From Lingula anatina (taxonomy: Eukaryota; Brachiopoda; Lingulata; Lingulida; Lingulidae): 51,789 nucleotides of DNA. Position numbers and translations under genes: made by a program. Under the pieces are notes generated by a model, which saw only the letters and a program-made list of their open reading frames with translations, was not told the origin of the DNA and did not search any database. The stretch lies in NCBI RefSeq assembly GCF_001039355.2, contig NW_019776062.1:1-51789 (forward strand), given 5' to 3'. Below, one piece after another: positions 25,901 to 33,818 of this stretch. Position 1 is the stretch's first letter. Every line of letters starts with the position of its first letter.

Positions 25901-28900
25901 CTGTAAATAAGTTTGTTTTAACTATGGATACCAAAGAAAACTAAACTTCAAGGGCAGGTGTGAAAAATTATCAACCACTCAACTTTACAACATTATTTTT
26001 TTATGTATTTTGATTTATTTTTAAACGTTCAACTTTTAATTTAATTTACATGTTTGTTTATTCATCTTCTTTACTTATTCAAAAAAAAAAAAAAAANGGT
26101 GGTACTAATAAAAATTGCAACCACTTTGTTAATTTATCAAGTCAACTTATTTCGCAGTTGCACATAATAATCAATAATGATTAAGTCCTTAAAGGTTTGG
26201 CAACATCAAATAAAGCTACAGCTAGAGGGTTTTAAGAAAATATCAAAGTGAAAGGAATAGTGTTACTGTCCTTAGTCAATAAATACGACTGCTGTTGTTG
26301 TTGTTGTTCATAAAGTCATGTTTACAACAGTAACCACAATACGAGCCCCTGCCTTTATTTCCATTAATATATTTTCAATTTTCATCTTTTTTTCATTGTT
26401 GTCTTTTCTAACTTGTTACGCTTGGAACAAATATTGCAGGCCTGCGGATATTATTATTGTTATTTATAAAAGTCATGTTTATAACAGCACCCACACAGCC
26501 CTACCTACCCCTTTGTTTCAGTTTTGTTTTCTCTTTTCTTTTTGTTATTCCTAAAACAAATCATCTGGATGTGGCGTCTGTGGTTTTCCTAAATACCTTT
26601 GATTGGGACAGCAAATAGAACACGTCCCACGTGTGATTCATAAAGACATGTCACCGAGTCATGACGCAAGGACGGCCACAGGCAAATAAAAGGGGAAATG
26701 TGATGCACAGGTACTTAAATAATGCCCATGACATCAATTTTAGATTTCACTCAGCTAGAACTTAGGAGATATTTGCATATTGCAAACTATAAGTGAAGCT
26801 GCTTAAGATACTGGTTTAGAGTTCTTTAAAATAAGGTAAGTCTAAACAATATTTTATTTTTCAATTGATAAAACCACCAAAACCCAAACTGTCACAGGTG
26901 GATTTTTACTATCAGGGCCATTTTAATTTGTTTGATCATTTTCATAAAAAAAATATGGAAGGGCAATTTTTTATCTCTTGTCTTATCTGTTGGTCAAAGG
27001 TGGGTTAGGCATAACATTCTTTAATGTTTGAATATGATGCTTTAGGGAATTGCTCAATACAATCTGCATTATTATTTCTTTTAATGTAGACTAAAAAAGC
27101 TCCTGCCTGAATCAAAATCCTGATACAATTTCTTCCACTACCAGGAAAATATTTACATAAGTAACATAATATAGACAAAACTGAATGTGTTAAATATGAT
27201 ATTATGACATAAATGACAACCTCATTTAGAAGTAAAAAATGAGAAGCATAAATCTAAATCAACCAGGATTTAATTATTTGACACATGCCATGGACCAATG
27301 AGAAATAGCAGAGTAACACGATATCTGTAGCCACGTGCATAACCTTCTGTCAAGAACAATACTAGCTTCTTACACTCCTCCTTCACAATGTCAAAAGAAA
27401 AACATGTTTTTTAACTCCACCTCACATATGATAAAAGGTTTTTTTCCCCATTGTATCACCAGTGTCAATATCAATATCAACTTCAAAGTAACTTGTGGAC
27501 TCTTGGTAAAGAAACACTTTCAACTCTCAGCTACTCCTGCAATGAGGGACCACACAAAGACAACAGTTGATGGAGCATTACAAGTTGAATATCCTGAGCA
27601 TGTAATTAACACTGCACTAAATATTTGTACAGGTGTCTTGTGTGTGCCAGCACACGTACTTATCATATCTATTATCTTCTGCAGATTAAACATATCAAAA
27701 TGAGTGTGAAATTGATGTGTACTTAACGTTGACTTATCATAATATCAATGCTTTTTAAATCTATATTTCCTTATGCATATTGGCATAATTTTTCATGTTC
27801 TTTTTCTTCATTAGATACACAATGGACTTAATTTCAGAGTGATGATTGATAATAGGTTTTATAACAATAATCCAGGAAATCAATTAGACACAATTAAACC
27901 TTTAATCTTTCCTTTTGTAAACTTCATCCAGCCCCATTATTACCAAATGTAGCAACTTCAACAGCTCTTTGTGTACAAAGAGACATCTATTTACGTCCAA
28001 TTTTATACAAGAAAGACCAGGCGAGGTTATGAACTGTTAATTTTCACTGTAAATATTTGTTTTTCTTGGCAAATGTGAGTTATTATTTCACATGTGGACC
28101 GGTCACCTTTATTTATATACCTTGAGATCTCAGTTCCACCAACAAAGCCAATGTTAAATAATGCAAACCAGGGATCCTATTTGTATTCTTTGAGTTTAAC
28201 AAGGCAAAAGTGAAGGGTTAAATATAGTCCTCTGTAGCTAACATTAGAAAGTACCACTGTAACCAGATGTATGTGACCAAAGTAAACTCTGGGACTTCTT
28301 ACTAAAAATAGCAAAAATTACTGATAAGAAAAGACTCGTATGTATATGATCATTACATTAATGCTCTTTTTATCACTTCTGGGACTAACTAAATATTATA
28401 ATCATGCAAAAAATTGATAATAGGAAAATATAAAAATTTTGTAGAGAGAGAGGTATGGAAAGAGGCTGTATCTCTGAAACTCCAAAATCTCATATTTTCA
28501 AAGAACAAAGCCTAGGTAAACATTTTGTTTACAATAGAGTAAGAACTACTGGTGTTATTTTATCTTACCTGTGCCCTGAGGAAAACTGAAGACTGTCCTT
28601 TTCCTATCATCCCCAAGAATTTGTAGCGCCGTGCCAGCAGTGGTAGGGTGCAATCGGGATGAAAACAGCCCTTCTCATCAGTATAGTGGACAAGACCTGA
28701 AAGTGAAGAAATATTGTGGAACTGTTAGCTAGTACATTTTCATCACTCTAAATGAGTTTGTTTTAACAAGCATTACAAAGGTAAAGGGGCTGCTGTGAAA
28801 ATTAAAATATTATCAATTCATCAAACTATCAGCATATTATCTTTAATCTCTTTTGCTTTATTTTTTCATGTACATCAATTTTTTATTTGGTTTACTTCTC

Positions 28901-31900
28901 TTCTTTTGTAATCATGAAATATCAAAACTGTAAATAAATTTTTTTAAACTATGGATACCAAAGAAAACTAAACTTCAAGGGCAGGTGTGAAAAATTATCA
29001 ACCACTCAACTTTACAACATTATTTTTTTATGTATTTTGATTTATTTTTAAACGTTCAACTTTTAATTTAATTTACATGTTTGTTTATTCATCTTCTTTA
29101 CTTATTCAAAAAAAAAAAAAAAAAGAAAAGCCACTAGATCAAGCAGAACTCGTATCTTAGTATTCCCTGGTGTGTCGAGTTTAAAGTGCTAAACAAAATC
29201 CCCAGACCAAAGACGCAAAAGAAATAAAAAAGCACAGTGGAAGATGATGACTCAGCAGAGAGTGAATAACCAGTGGATCTTGATAGGGTCCCAGGTAGCA
29301 TCGCCTGGAGCTAAAACTTGCTCAGTCAGAAAATGACTGACAGAGAGCTGCAGCATCGAGGGGCTCTGCACACTGCGGCAGTGCACTCTCTCTCTGTTGT
29401 CTTAACCAATCCCAGACCAGCTCAGTGCTCAGAAAAAAAAATTGGAGAGGGGGGGGAGATTAGGCTGTAATTGATTGTCTAATGTTCTGACACGGGCAAG
29501 TTGAAGAACAGCACACATCTAGGCACTACCATAGCCTGCACCAGTCACCTGTTGATCTCTTCACCTCGCCAGCAGGACATATTCCTTTATGTACACACGC
29601 TGCCCTATGCCGAGGCTTAGTGCACAGACTGCAGTACAATACATATAACCAACGTGCTGCACAGCAAAGGTAAACAATGAGCTCCTCGCTCCAAACCCTG
29701 GCATCTGGCCAGTGTATAGATTTAAAAAGCAGATTAATCTAATTGAAAGCAGAGAGTAGCGACATCAGCTTTCTGAGAGGAAGAGGTGGACAGATTATTT
29801 GGTGGTTACATAACTTTATCTAATTTCCATAGTTTCATCACATCAGGTAGGTTATTGATATTTTATTCTGTACATTATGTGTGAGAATGGGGATTGTTTT
29901 TAAATTAAGAAATATTACCAGCTCTGTTATGGCAGTCTCCCTGGTGAACATAGCCATTACTCATCACTCAAAATGACATGTTAGGCCTCACATAGCCATT
30001 GATTTTAATTTATTACTTTCATTTAAACCACTGTACCATTTTGTCAGGCAATTCTCTTATATGTTTAAGGATATCAGCTGGGCATGTTATATGTACATAA
30101 TAACAATGTCCTGTTTGAGTGTCATTGTTGGCAATTTTCCAAGTGTTTACTTTTCAAAGACCTTTAAACTTTTCACTTATTGGATCGTTGTTATTTTAAG
30201 TTGACCTCAGAAACAAAGACACTGTTCCATCTGATCTTATTGATAGAATCAATAATGTAATGAATTCTTTATTTCAAATCAATATTTGTTATTCTTCTCT
30301 CGATTTCAATTCAAATGCCAGTTTTAAATTTTATATTAGGGAGCAACATAAACACACTGTTCATTGTTTTTCCACACAATTAACCTTTACACATATATGT
30401 TAGACAAGTTATTACAGGACACAAAGGAAAAATACAAATAATCAAAGCTTTTAAAAACCTTATGAGATTAAGGGCAATATACAATGGATTCATAAACAAA
30501 CCTATCAAGTTTTTTAACATAGTAAAAATATATTTTGTTAATGCAATGAATATATGTGAAGAAAGCCTTCCTCAATGGTAAGAAAACACCATTATAAAAA
30601 GCGATCACAACCTCAAACTTAAACCAGACGTGTATGATTAGAATATATGGAGGTCTTAGTTTACTGTGATATGCTTTCCATCACTCACTTGTGGAACTAG
30701 TTTTCTACTATGTTTTTCACTTTTCCTGCCAAAACTGTGTTTCTGCTTTTATTAACTCCTTATCAGTTACTTAGTTAATTAAATGATTTTGGCTATTCAA
30801 ACTTTCTACCAATAACATATTATTAAAAAACACAAATTAAAAAAAAATTAAATATTATATTTTTTTTTCTCAAATACTAACCACGGTTAGGATGTGCCTC
30901 TGGAACCAAGACAGATTTCTTAGTATTTCTCTTCTTGTGTATCCTACTGTATATATTCCCCAGCCCACCAGTGACATAGGCCGAGGTGTGCGTAAGTGGG
31001 GGCGGGATTCGAACAAGTACGTCCCTGGACCTAGAGAAGAAAAAAATTGAACAACTGAACTGTTGTCATAAATGATAAATCAAATAATAACTAAGGTATA
31101 TTGCTGCATCAAAATATTTTGACTTTTTTGTTTTGTTTATAAAGATATGGTGCCAGGATGCACTGTCTGATCACAAAATATACCAATAACTTTTTTTTCA
31201 ATAGTCAAAGATAACAGACTGATAGGCCAGCATATCTATGATTTAAGCAAAGTATTCTTCTTTATTTTAGGCAAATCTAGAAATAGTGCCAAATCTTGTC
31301 ACACTTTGCTTTATCTTTAATTTTATACAGATCAAAACTTGGCAAGGGCTAAATGTCATGACATAATGATGATTTTTCTAAATCGGTTATTCAATTGTTC
31401 TGAAATAAGCTTTACCAGGTACTTCAAAATCCCAACTAACATTTGAAAAAGACCCAAAGGTAAGGTTGTCAATTTACCTGTCAGTCAAGCTTTAAGATAA
31501 TAGTTCACTAAATATTAGATGTAGAAATTGTACCCTGGGCAACCACCAAGATGAAGCACTGACAACAAATCATTGCCAAAAATAACAATGAGAAAACACT
31601 GTTTAGACTTTAATTATGTTGAACAGAACCATCTATGATCACACATGCCCCACTCCCAGTCTTCTTCAATGTAAATCTCTGGGTTCCTAAAGGTGCTTTC
31701 CCAGAGATTTAGATCGATCTAAAGATTAAGTTTTAGATCGACCTAACTCCCTGGGGGTTCAGGCTAAATTGCAGTCAGCCGAGCGGACACCATAGTTAAT
31801 TACCCCCTTACAGCTTTTAGTAGGCGGGACAGACGCTTAAGCTGACCAAGCTGACAGTAATCTAGTGAGACTCCCCACAGGGATAGATCGATCTAAAAAT

Positions 31901-33323
31901 CTATGGAAATGGGGTGTAACTAAATTAACTCAATTCCCATGGGTAAGAATTTTTTCTGTTTACAGCATTGCGAACACTTCATAAGTATGTGTATTCTAAT
32001 TTTTCTATGAATTATTTCGGACAGACTTATTTACAGGTGTTACACAATATTGTTAAAATGATATACACATTTCGAGTATTGTCATGTTTGCAACTGCTGT
32101 TTGTATAAGGAAAATATGACTGTCACTTGACACTCATCAGCTACCTACTGATCAAGTAACTGTTCGTTAAATGTGAAATGTGACAGCTACTCCCATAATG
32201 TGCTTGACATTTCCTTATCTCAAATGGTATTGTTTGTTTTGCACTCATGTACAGCTAGCTACGGAGAATGTAGCCTAAGTAGGTATATCAGAAAAATTTT
32301 CAAACTGATCAGAAAATTAAAATACNTTAAGATCGATCTAAAGATTAAGTTTTAGATCGACCTAACTCCCTGGGGGTTCAGGCTAAATTGCAGTCAGCCG
32401 AGCGGACACCATAGTTAATTACCCCCTTACAGTTTTTAGTAGGCGGGACAGACGCTTAAGCTGACCAAGATGACAGTAATCTAGTGAGACTCCCCACAGG
32501 GATAGATCGATCTAAAAATCTATGGAAATGGGGTGTAACTAAATTAACTCAATTCCCATGGGTAAGAATTTTTTCTGTTTACAGCATTGCGAACACTTCA
32601 TAAGTATGTGTATTCTAATTTTTCTATGAATTATTTCGGACAGACTTATTTACAGGTGTTACACAATATTGTTAAAATGATATACACATTTCGAGTATTG
32701 TCATGTTTGCAACTGCTGTTTGTATAGGGAAAATATGACTGTCACTTAACACTCATCAGCTACCTACTGATCAAGTAACTGTTCGTTAAATGTGAAATGT
32801 GACAGCTACTCCCATAATGTGCTTGACATTTCCTTATCTCAAATGGTATTGTTTGTTTTGCACTCATTTACAGCTAGCTACGGAGAATGTAGCCTAAGAT
32901 GTAGGGTTTTTAAACACTTGGTTCTACTGTGTCTCTTTTGCCGAATCGTGTGGCATATATACACTTTGATGTCATTGTTAATCCACTATCCAGAACCTTA
33001 TTTTAAAAAAATTTTAAGTTGCAATTCAAACTGTTGCTAGTTTACTCTTTTGATGTCCCCAAACATCGACTACTCATAAACATGGCAATGGGATCAGAAT
33101 ACTGTTTGACACATTTAAAAAGGTAGTTGTAGACATTCGAGCTTACATTATGTGAATCTAGATTCTTATAAGAAATTAAATTAAGAAAGAGAAAGAGGAA
33201 TAACGCGATGCGGAAACCTGCCTTAGACTCGTTTGAGTTCTTGTTAAAACAAAAGCAATATATATAAAACATAAACATTTACCTCATAGGAGGCTGAAAA
33301 CACCTTATTTTGTTGCTATCCAT
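1157..33323 (-). CDS. DYRK/HIPK-like CMGC protein kinase with long disordered tail (whole gene)
   Basis: Hand-built model, minus strand, coding pieces in transcript order: 33323-33283, 31030-30882, 28696-28569 (or its duplicate 25657-25530), 22793-22653, 20385-20290, 17285-17171, 14376-14255, 6528-6406, 6117-6018, 5572-5474, 5005-4925, 4601-2137, 1865-1809, 1186-1157. All borders are AG/GT and the sum is 3747 nt, giving 1248 residues plus stop. The kinase domain spans about residues 88-385: glycine loop GKGQSSVF (95-102), ATP lysine K118 in VKVSIK, catalytic loop HADLKPEN (211-218), DFG (234-236), YRAPE (260-264) and DMWSLG (276-281). HAD in place of HRD, the DLKPEN loop and [15 protein letters not shown] resemble the DYRK/HIPK branch of CMGC kinases. 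Residues 386-1248 are hydrophilic and probably disordered. I infer an active, likely nuclear Ser/Thr kinase. I cannot assign a specific orthologue. Confidence 0.85.
1274..1405 (-). other. Possible alternative kinase 3' exon
   Basis: This 132-nt segment is flanked by a TACAG acceptor and a GTAATT donor. In the phase of exon 13 it stops after nine codons. In another phase it reads 37 clean residues, with [20 protein letters not shown] as the first part, and then TGA; that looks like a coding amphipathic stretch but needs a one-nucleotide carry that I cannot find upstream. It could be a cassette exon that changes the C-terminus, or a chance open stretch. Confidence 0.3.
1809..1865 (-). CDS. Kinase exon 13 (acidic)
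   Basis: The 57-nt phase-0 exon encodes [19 protein letters not shown], between a TTTTTCAG acceptor and a GTAAGAG donor. It is acidic like the end of exon 12. It is short and assigned from splice sites, composition and phase. Confidence 0.6.
2137..4601 (-). CDS. Kinase exon 12 (long C-terminal tail)
   Basis: A single exon of 2465 nt encodes residues 399-1219, more than 820 codons without a stop, which is strong evidence of coding in AT-rich DNA. The tail is rich in Asn, Ser, Lys, Glu and His and has no recognisable folded domain. Notable parts are an acidic Ser patch STSEESDDE (CK2-like), a decapeptide FVH repeat (656-696), a KEN tripeptide (K802), basic clusters such as KRKSK and [11 protein letters not shown] (candidate nuclear import signals), and a [12 protein letters not shown] stretch like a SUMO-interaction motif near 1193. 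Reading through the donor would add 15 residues before a stop at 2089-2091. Tail function is unknown. Confidence 0.88.
4602..4924 (-). other. Kinase intron 11, nothing recognised
   Basis: AT-rich intron with GT-AG borders. I see no exon, repeat or other signal in it. Confidence 0.7.
4925..5005 (-). CDS. Kinase exon 11 (end of the domain)
   Basis: The 81-nt exon encodes residues 372-398. [15 protein letters not shown] is the canonical end of a CMGC kinase domain (R-x-T-x-x-Q-A-x-x-H-P-F), with R374 the subdomain XI arginine. Acceptor TTTCAG and donor GTAATT are clear. Confidence 0.9.
5006..5473 (-). other. Kinase intron 10, nothing recognised
   Basis: AT-rich intron between exons 10 and 11. 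An open frame at 5222-5512 runs from exon 10 through its donor and is explained by that exon. Confidence 0.7.
5474..5572 (-). CDS. Kinase exon 10
   Basis: The 99-nt exon encodes residues 339-371, with [20 protein letters not shown] followed by [20 protein letters not shown] matches the F-x-x-L-L-x-x-[DN]-P segment that precedes the conserved subdomain XI arginine. Splice sites are GCAG and GTAAGA, and both phases fit. Confidence 0.88.
5573..6017 (-). other. Kinase intron 9, nothing recognised
   Basis: AT-rich intron with GT-AG borders and no further feature seen. Confidence 0.7.
6018..6117 (-). CDS. Kinase exon 9
   Basis: The 100-nt exon encodes residues 306-338: [19 protein letters not shown] and then [14 protein letters not shown]. 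The I-x-x-V-L-G-P-F-P segment is the typical stretch after alpha-G in CMGC kinases. The exon ends with a one-nucleotide carry into the next. Confidence 0.85.
6406..6528 (-). CDS. Kinase exon 8 (subdomain IX)
   Basis: The 123-nt phase-0 exon encodes residues 265-305: [19 protein letters not shown] and then [11 protein letters not shown]. It holds the conserved DxWSxG of alpha-F and the CMGC-typical G-x-P-F/Y segment. GTGAGA is the donor. Decayed relatives of this exon and its upstream intron lie between about 6680 and 7110. Confidence 0.93.
6680..7112 (-). pseudogene. Decayed tandem copies of kinase exon 8
   Basis: The clearest relic starts at 7109 after a preserved CTGCAG acceptor and reads VTLGLP-stop-GTVVDM-stop, against [14 protein letters not shown] in the live exon. 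The Phe and Trp codons have become TAA and TGA. A second partial copy ends with ACCTGGAAAAT at about 6844 followed by AATTAACAGAGCTAATAC, matching the live exon border at 6527 and its intron (AATTACAGAGCTAACAC). A third short ATGTCCACC match lies near 6712. This suggests local duplication of the exon plus its upstream intron, then decay. Confidence 0.55.
13880..13931. repeat. ATT trinucleotide microsatellite
   Basis: About 14 consecutive ATT units are followed by TTTATTTATT. It lies inside intron 7 of the kinase gene. Confidence 0.95.
14255..14376 (-). CDS. Kinase exon 7 (DFG, activation loop)
   Basis: This 122-nt exon encodes residues 224-264. [10 protein letters not shown] contains the Mg-binding D234, followed by an acidic activation loop ending in [14 protein letters not shown]. 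Aligned from YRAPE, the DYRK/HIPK activation tyrosine falls on E254, and the arginine of the usual S-R-[YF]-Y-R falls on L258. The domain keeps APE. Acceptor TTTCAG and donor GTAAGA are clear. Confidence 0.92.
14992..15008 (+). repeat. G-tract
   Basis: Seven G, one A and then a further long G run follow poly-T and (ATTT)n sequence. This could form a G-quadruplex on the plus strand, which is the template strand of the kinase gene. Confidence 0.7.
15652..15687. repeat. 18-bp tandem duplication
   Basis: The unit CTGGCTATTTCTGAGAGA occurs twice head to tail without a mismatch. It is intronic. Confidence 0.95.
17171..17285 (-). CDS. Kinase exon 6 (catalytic loop)
   Basis: This 115-nt exon encodes residues 186-223 and ends with a one-nucleotide carry. 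[15 protein letters not shown] is the catalytic loop: D213 is the proposed catalytic base, and K215 and N218 are present. The HRD arginine is replaced by Ala, as in HIPKs (DYRKs have Cys), so the loss does not mean inactivity. Confidence 0.92.
17286..20289 (-). other. Kinase intron 5
   Basis: A 3.0-kb intron. The stretch at about 19.05-19.7 kb is of higher complexity than the rest and contains overlapping short open frames without a recognisable product. It may be regulatory. No exon is supported. Confidence 0.6.
20290..20385 (-). CDS. Kinase exon 5 (hinge region)
   Basis: The 96-nt phase-0 exon encodes residues 154-185. [22 protein letters not shown] corresponds to subdomains IV-V, with MVFDLL at the gatekeeper and hinge (compare the CMVFELL-type hinges of DYRK/HIPK kinases). 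It has a TTTCAG acceptor and a GTAAAT donor. Confidence 0.87.
20386..22652 (-). other. Kinase intron 4
   Basis: Mostly AT-rich. A CpG-bearing island-like stretch lies at about 21400-21560 (see findings). Overlapping open frames at 21675-22144 lie on both strands and look like chance. Confidence 0.6.
22653..22793 (-). CDS. Kinase exon 4 (ATP-binding lysine)
   Basis: The 141-nt phase-0 exon encodes residues 107-153. [15 protein letters not shown] carries K118, the equivalent of the VAIK lysine. The following [16 protein letters not shown] probably supplies the alpha-C helix glutamate. Acceptor TTTTAG and donor GTAATT are clear, and the frame is open at both joins. Confidence 0.88.
22794..25529 (-). 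other. Kinase intron 3 (left-copy version)
   Basis: From 23075 onward the sequence is the left copy of the 3-kb duplication. It includes a near-invariant block at about 23508-23760 with CACGTG and AP-1/CRE-like motifs. Confidence 0.6.
23075..26096. repeat. 3.0-kb direct duplication, left copy
   Basis: It begins at AATAAAAATTGCAACC and ends in a poly(A) run abutting a single N at 26097. It matches 26107-29124 along its length, with scattered substitutions and small indels, including microsatellite-length differences (TGATGTTGTTG here, an expanded TGTTG run there). It contains the left copy of kinase exon 3. It is best explained as one of two alleles. Confidence 0.92.
25530..25657 (-). CDS. 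Kinase exon 3 duplicate (left copy)
   Basis: The exon is intact, with the same acceptor and donor as the copy at 28569-28696, and sits in a 3-kb direct duplication. It reads [20 protein letters not shown], with Gln in place of Arg at residue 86. Flanking intron sequence is duplicated as well, and a single N lies at the junction between copies. It is most likely the other allele rather than a mutually exclusive exon, though the latter is not excluded by sequence alone. Confidence 0.75.
26107..29124. repeat. 3.0-kb direct duplication, right copy
   Basis: The second copy starts ten bases after the N at 26097 and ends in the corresponding poly(A) run, after which unique sequence continues. The unique left flank exists only for copy 1 and the unique right flank only for copy 2, the layout expected when two haplotype contigs are chained. 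Confidence 0.92.
28569..28696 (-). CDS. Kinase exon 3, glycine-rich loop (right copy)
   Basis: This 128-nt exon encodes residues 64-106 up to [23 protein letters not shown]-type sequence; GKGQSSVF is the nucleotide-binding glycine loop (subdomain I). The CxxxxxC-type stretch GCFHPDC lies just before the domain. A second copy sits at 25530-25657 with three differences, two silent and one Arg/Gln at residue 86 (CGG/CAG). Because 128 is not a multiple of three, using both copies would shift the frame, so only one can belong to a functional transcript. Confidence 0.85.
28697..30881 (-). other. Kinase intron 2
   Basis: After the duplicated part (to 29124), the stretch at about 29.13-29.85 kb is noticeably richer in GC and more complex than the neighbouring introns, yet has no long open frame. 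It is a candidate intronic regulatory region. The remainder is AT-rich and I see nothing in it. Confidence 0.55.
30882..31030 (-). CDS. Kinase coding exon 2 (N-terminal extension)
   Basis: This 149-nt exon lies between a TTCTCTAG acceptor and a GTTAGT donor. It encodes about residues 14-63 ahead of the kinase domain, including [19 protein letters not shown] and a basic patch [11 protein letters not shown] that could serve in nuclear import. It ends with one carried G that completes the first Gly codon of the next exon, which fixes the phase. Confidence 0.7.
31691..31916. mobile_element. Candidate PIF/Harbinger-like MITE
   Basis: Imperfect terminal inverted repeats contain AGATTT(TT)AGATCGATCTA at both ends, with ends AGGTGCTTTCC and GGAAATGGGGTG, and a TAA on each side (31688-31690 and 31917-31919). 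A 3-bp TAA duplication and a size of 226 bp with no coding capacity fit a non-autonomous PIF/Harbinger-type element. The outer inverted repeats are weak, so the class is tentative. Confidence 0.45.
31711..32279. repeat. 0.57-kb direct duplication, left copy
   Basis: It matches 32330-32899 at an offset of 619 bases with only a handful of substitutions that I can find. The sequence between the copies ends in an N at 32326. Confidence 0.92.
32330..32899. repeat. 0.57-kb direct duplication, right copy
   Basis: It starts four bases after the single N, inside the AGATCGATCT arm of the MITE-like element, and ends at GTAGCCTAAG, where the two copies diverge into different sequence. It is probably an allelic duplicate joined at a repeated motif. 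Confidence 0.92.
33283..33323 (-). CDS. Kinase coding exon 1 (start codon)
   Basis: The exon encodes [13 protein letters not shown] plus two nucleotides and ends at a GTAAAT donor. The ATG at 33323 is chosen because it opens the frame that continues without a stop through every later exon. It also lies just downstream of the GC-rich putative promoter. The peptide is too short to recognise alone, so the assignment rests on frame continuity. Confidence 0.65.
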
Positions 33324-33818
33324 TGCATAAATTTGATGAGCAAGTGACTACATCTTAATGACTTCCGAATTCATGGACACAGCAACCTAATCCACACATT
33401 GTTCAATTTTGTGGCGGCCGCCATTTTACAATCTCGCGAGAATTTTTGACAACGATGACGTCATTGGTGGCAGTTTCAACATTGTGAAGTTGACCTTGGA
33501 TAAACTTAGCTGTTTATTTGTGAAATTAGAACAAGCAATCAGATTTTAAACCATTTACTAGAACATCTTGTCAGTGGAAATTTGTAGAGTACACAGATAA
33601 ATTTAGCATGCAACTTGCTACTCTTGTCAGCGGCTCTTAAGTCTCTAGGGACGTGCATGGACCTGTCAAAAACTTTTGGAATCACCTTTGCCGTGATTGG
33701 TTCAGCGTGGTGTAAACAGATGATCTCATCAAAACACAAAGCGTAAGCTAAATACCTTCAGTAGAAATTCTGAGCTATGTTTGGGCGGGAGAAGTGTTGA
33801 CACTGAGGACAAAGTTCA
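33324..33818. promoter_or_regulatory. Putative bidirectional promoter
   Basis: This is the shared upstream region of the kinase (minus) and BH3 gene (plus). It contains GCCGCCATTTT at 33417-33427 (YY1 type on the minus strand, overlapping GCGGCCGC), palindromic TCTCGCGAGA at 33432-33441, palindromic CRE TGACGTCA at 33456-33463 and an inverted CCAAT box (ATTGG) directly after it. TTGGGCGGGA lies near 33781. No TATA box is placed convincingly. These motifs are typical of CpG-type divergent promoters in animals. The start sites are inferred. Confidence 0.65.
33500..33818 (+). other. Putative 5' UTR exon of the BH3 gene
   Basis: A strong CA|GTAAGT donor at 33818/33819 pairs with a TTTTTCAG acceptor ending at 34715, giving an intron of 897 bp. 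The exon would be noncoding. The 5' end is not determined. Confidence 0.4.

Larger units (their letters stand above)
31031..33282 (-). other. Kinase intron 1
   Basis: It contains a 226-bp inverted-repeat element (31691-31916) and a 0.57-kb direct duplication with a single N at 32326. No exon is seen. Confidence 0.65.

Noticed and set aside
27335-27703. 122-codon open frame on the plus strand in the right 3-kb copy
   Set aside because: In the left copy the same DNA is split into two shorter frames by a homopolymer length difference (T/C run near 24400). The frame is not kept between copies, it has no domain, and it lies antisense in a kinase intron.
25530-28696. Mutually exclusive alternative exons as the explanation for the duplicated exon 3
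   Set aside because: The introns are as similar as the exons, a single N marks the joint, and flanks are one-sided. Retained alleles are the simpler reading; long reads could revive the idea.
33539-33739. 66-codon minus-strand frame in the divergent promoter region
   Set aside because: It lies upstream of the kinase start with no splice link in phase. It overlaps the inferred leader of the BH3 gene and has no recognisable feature.
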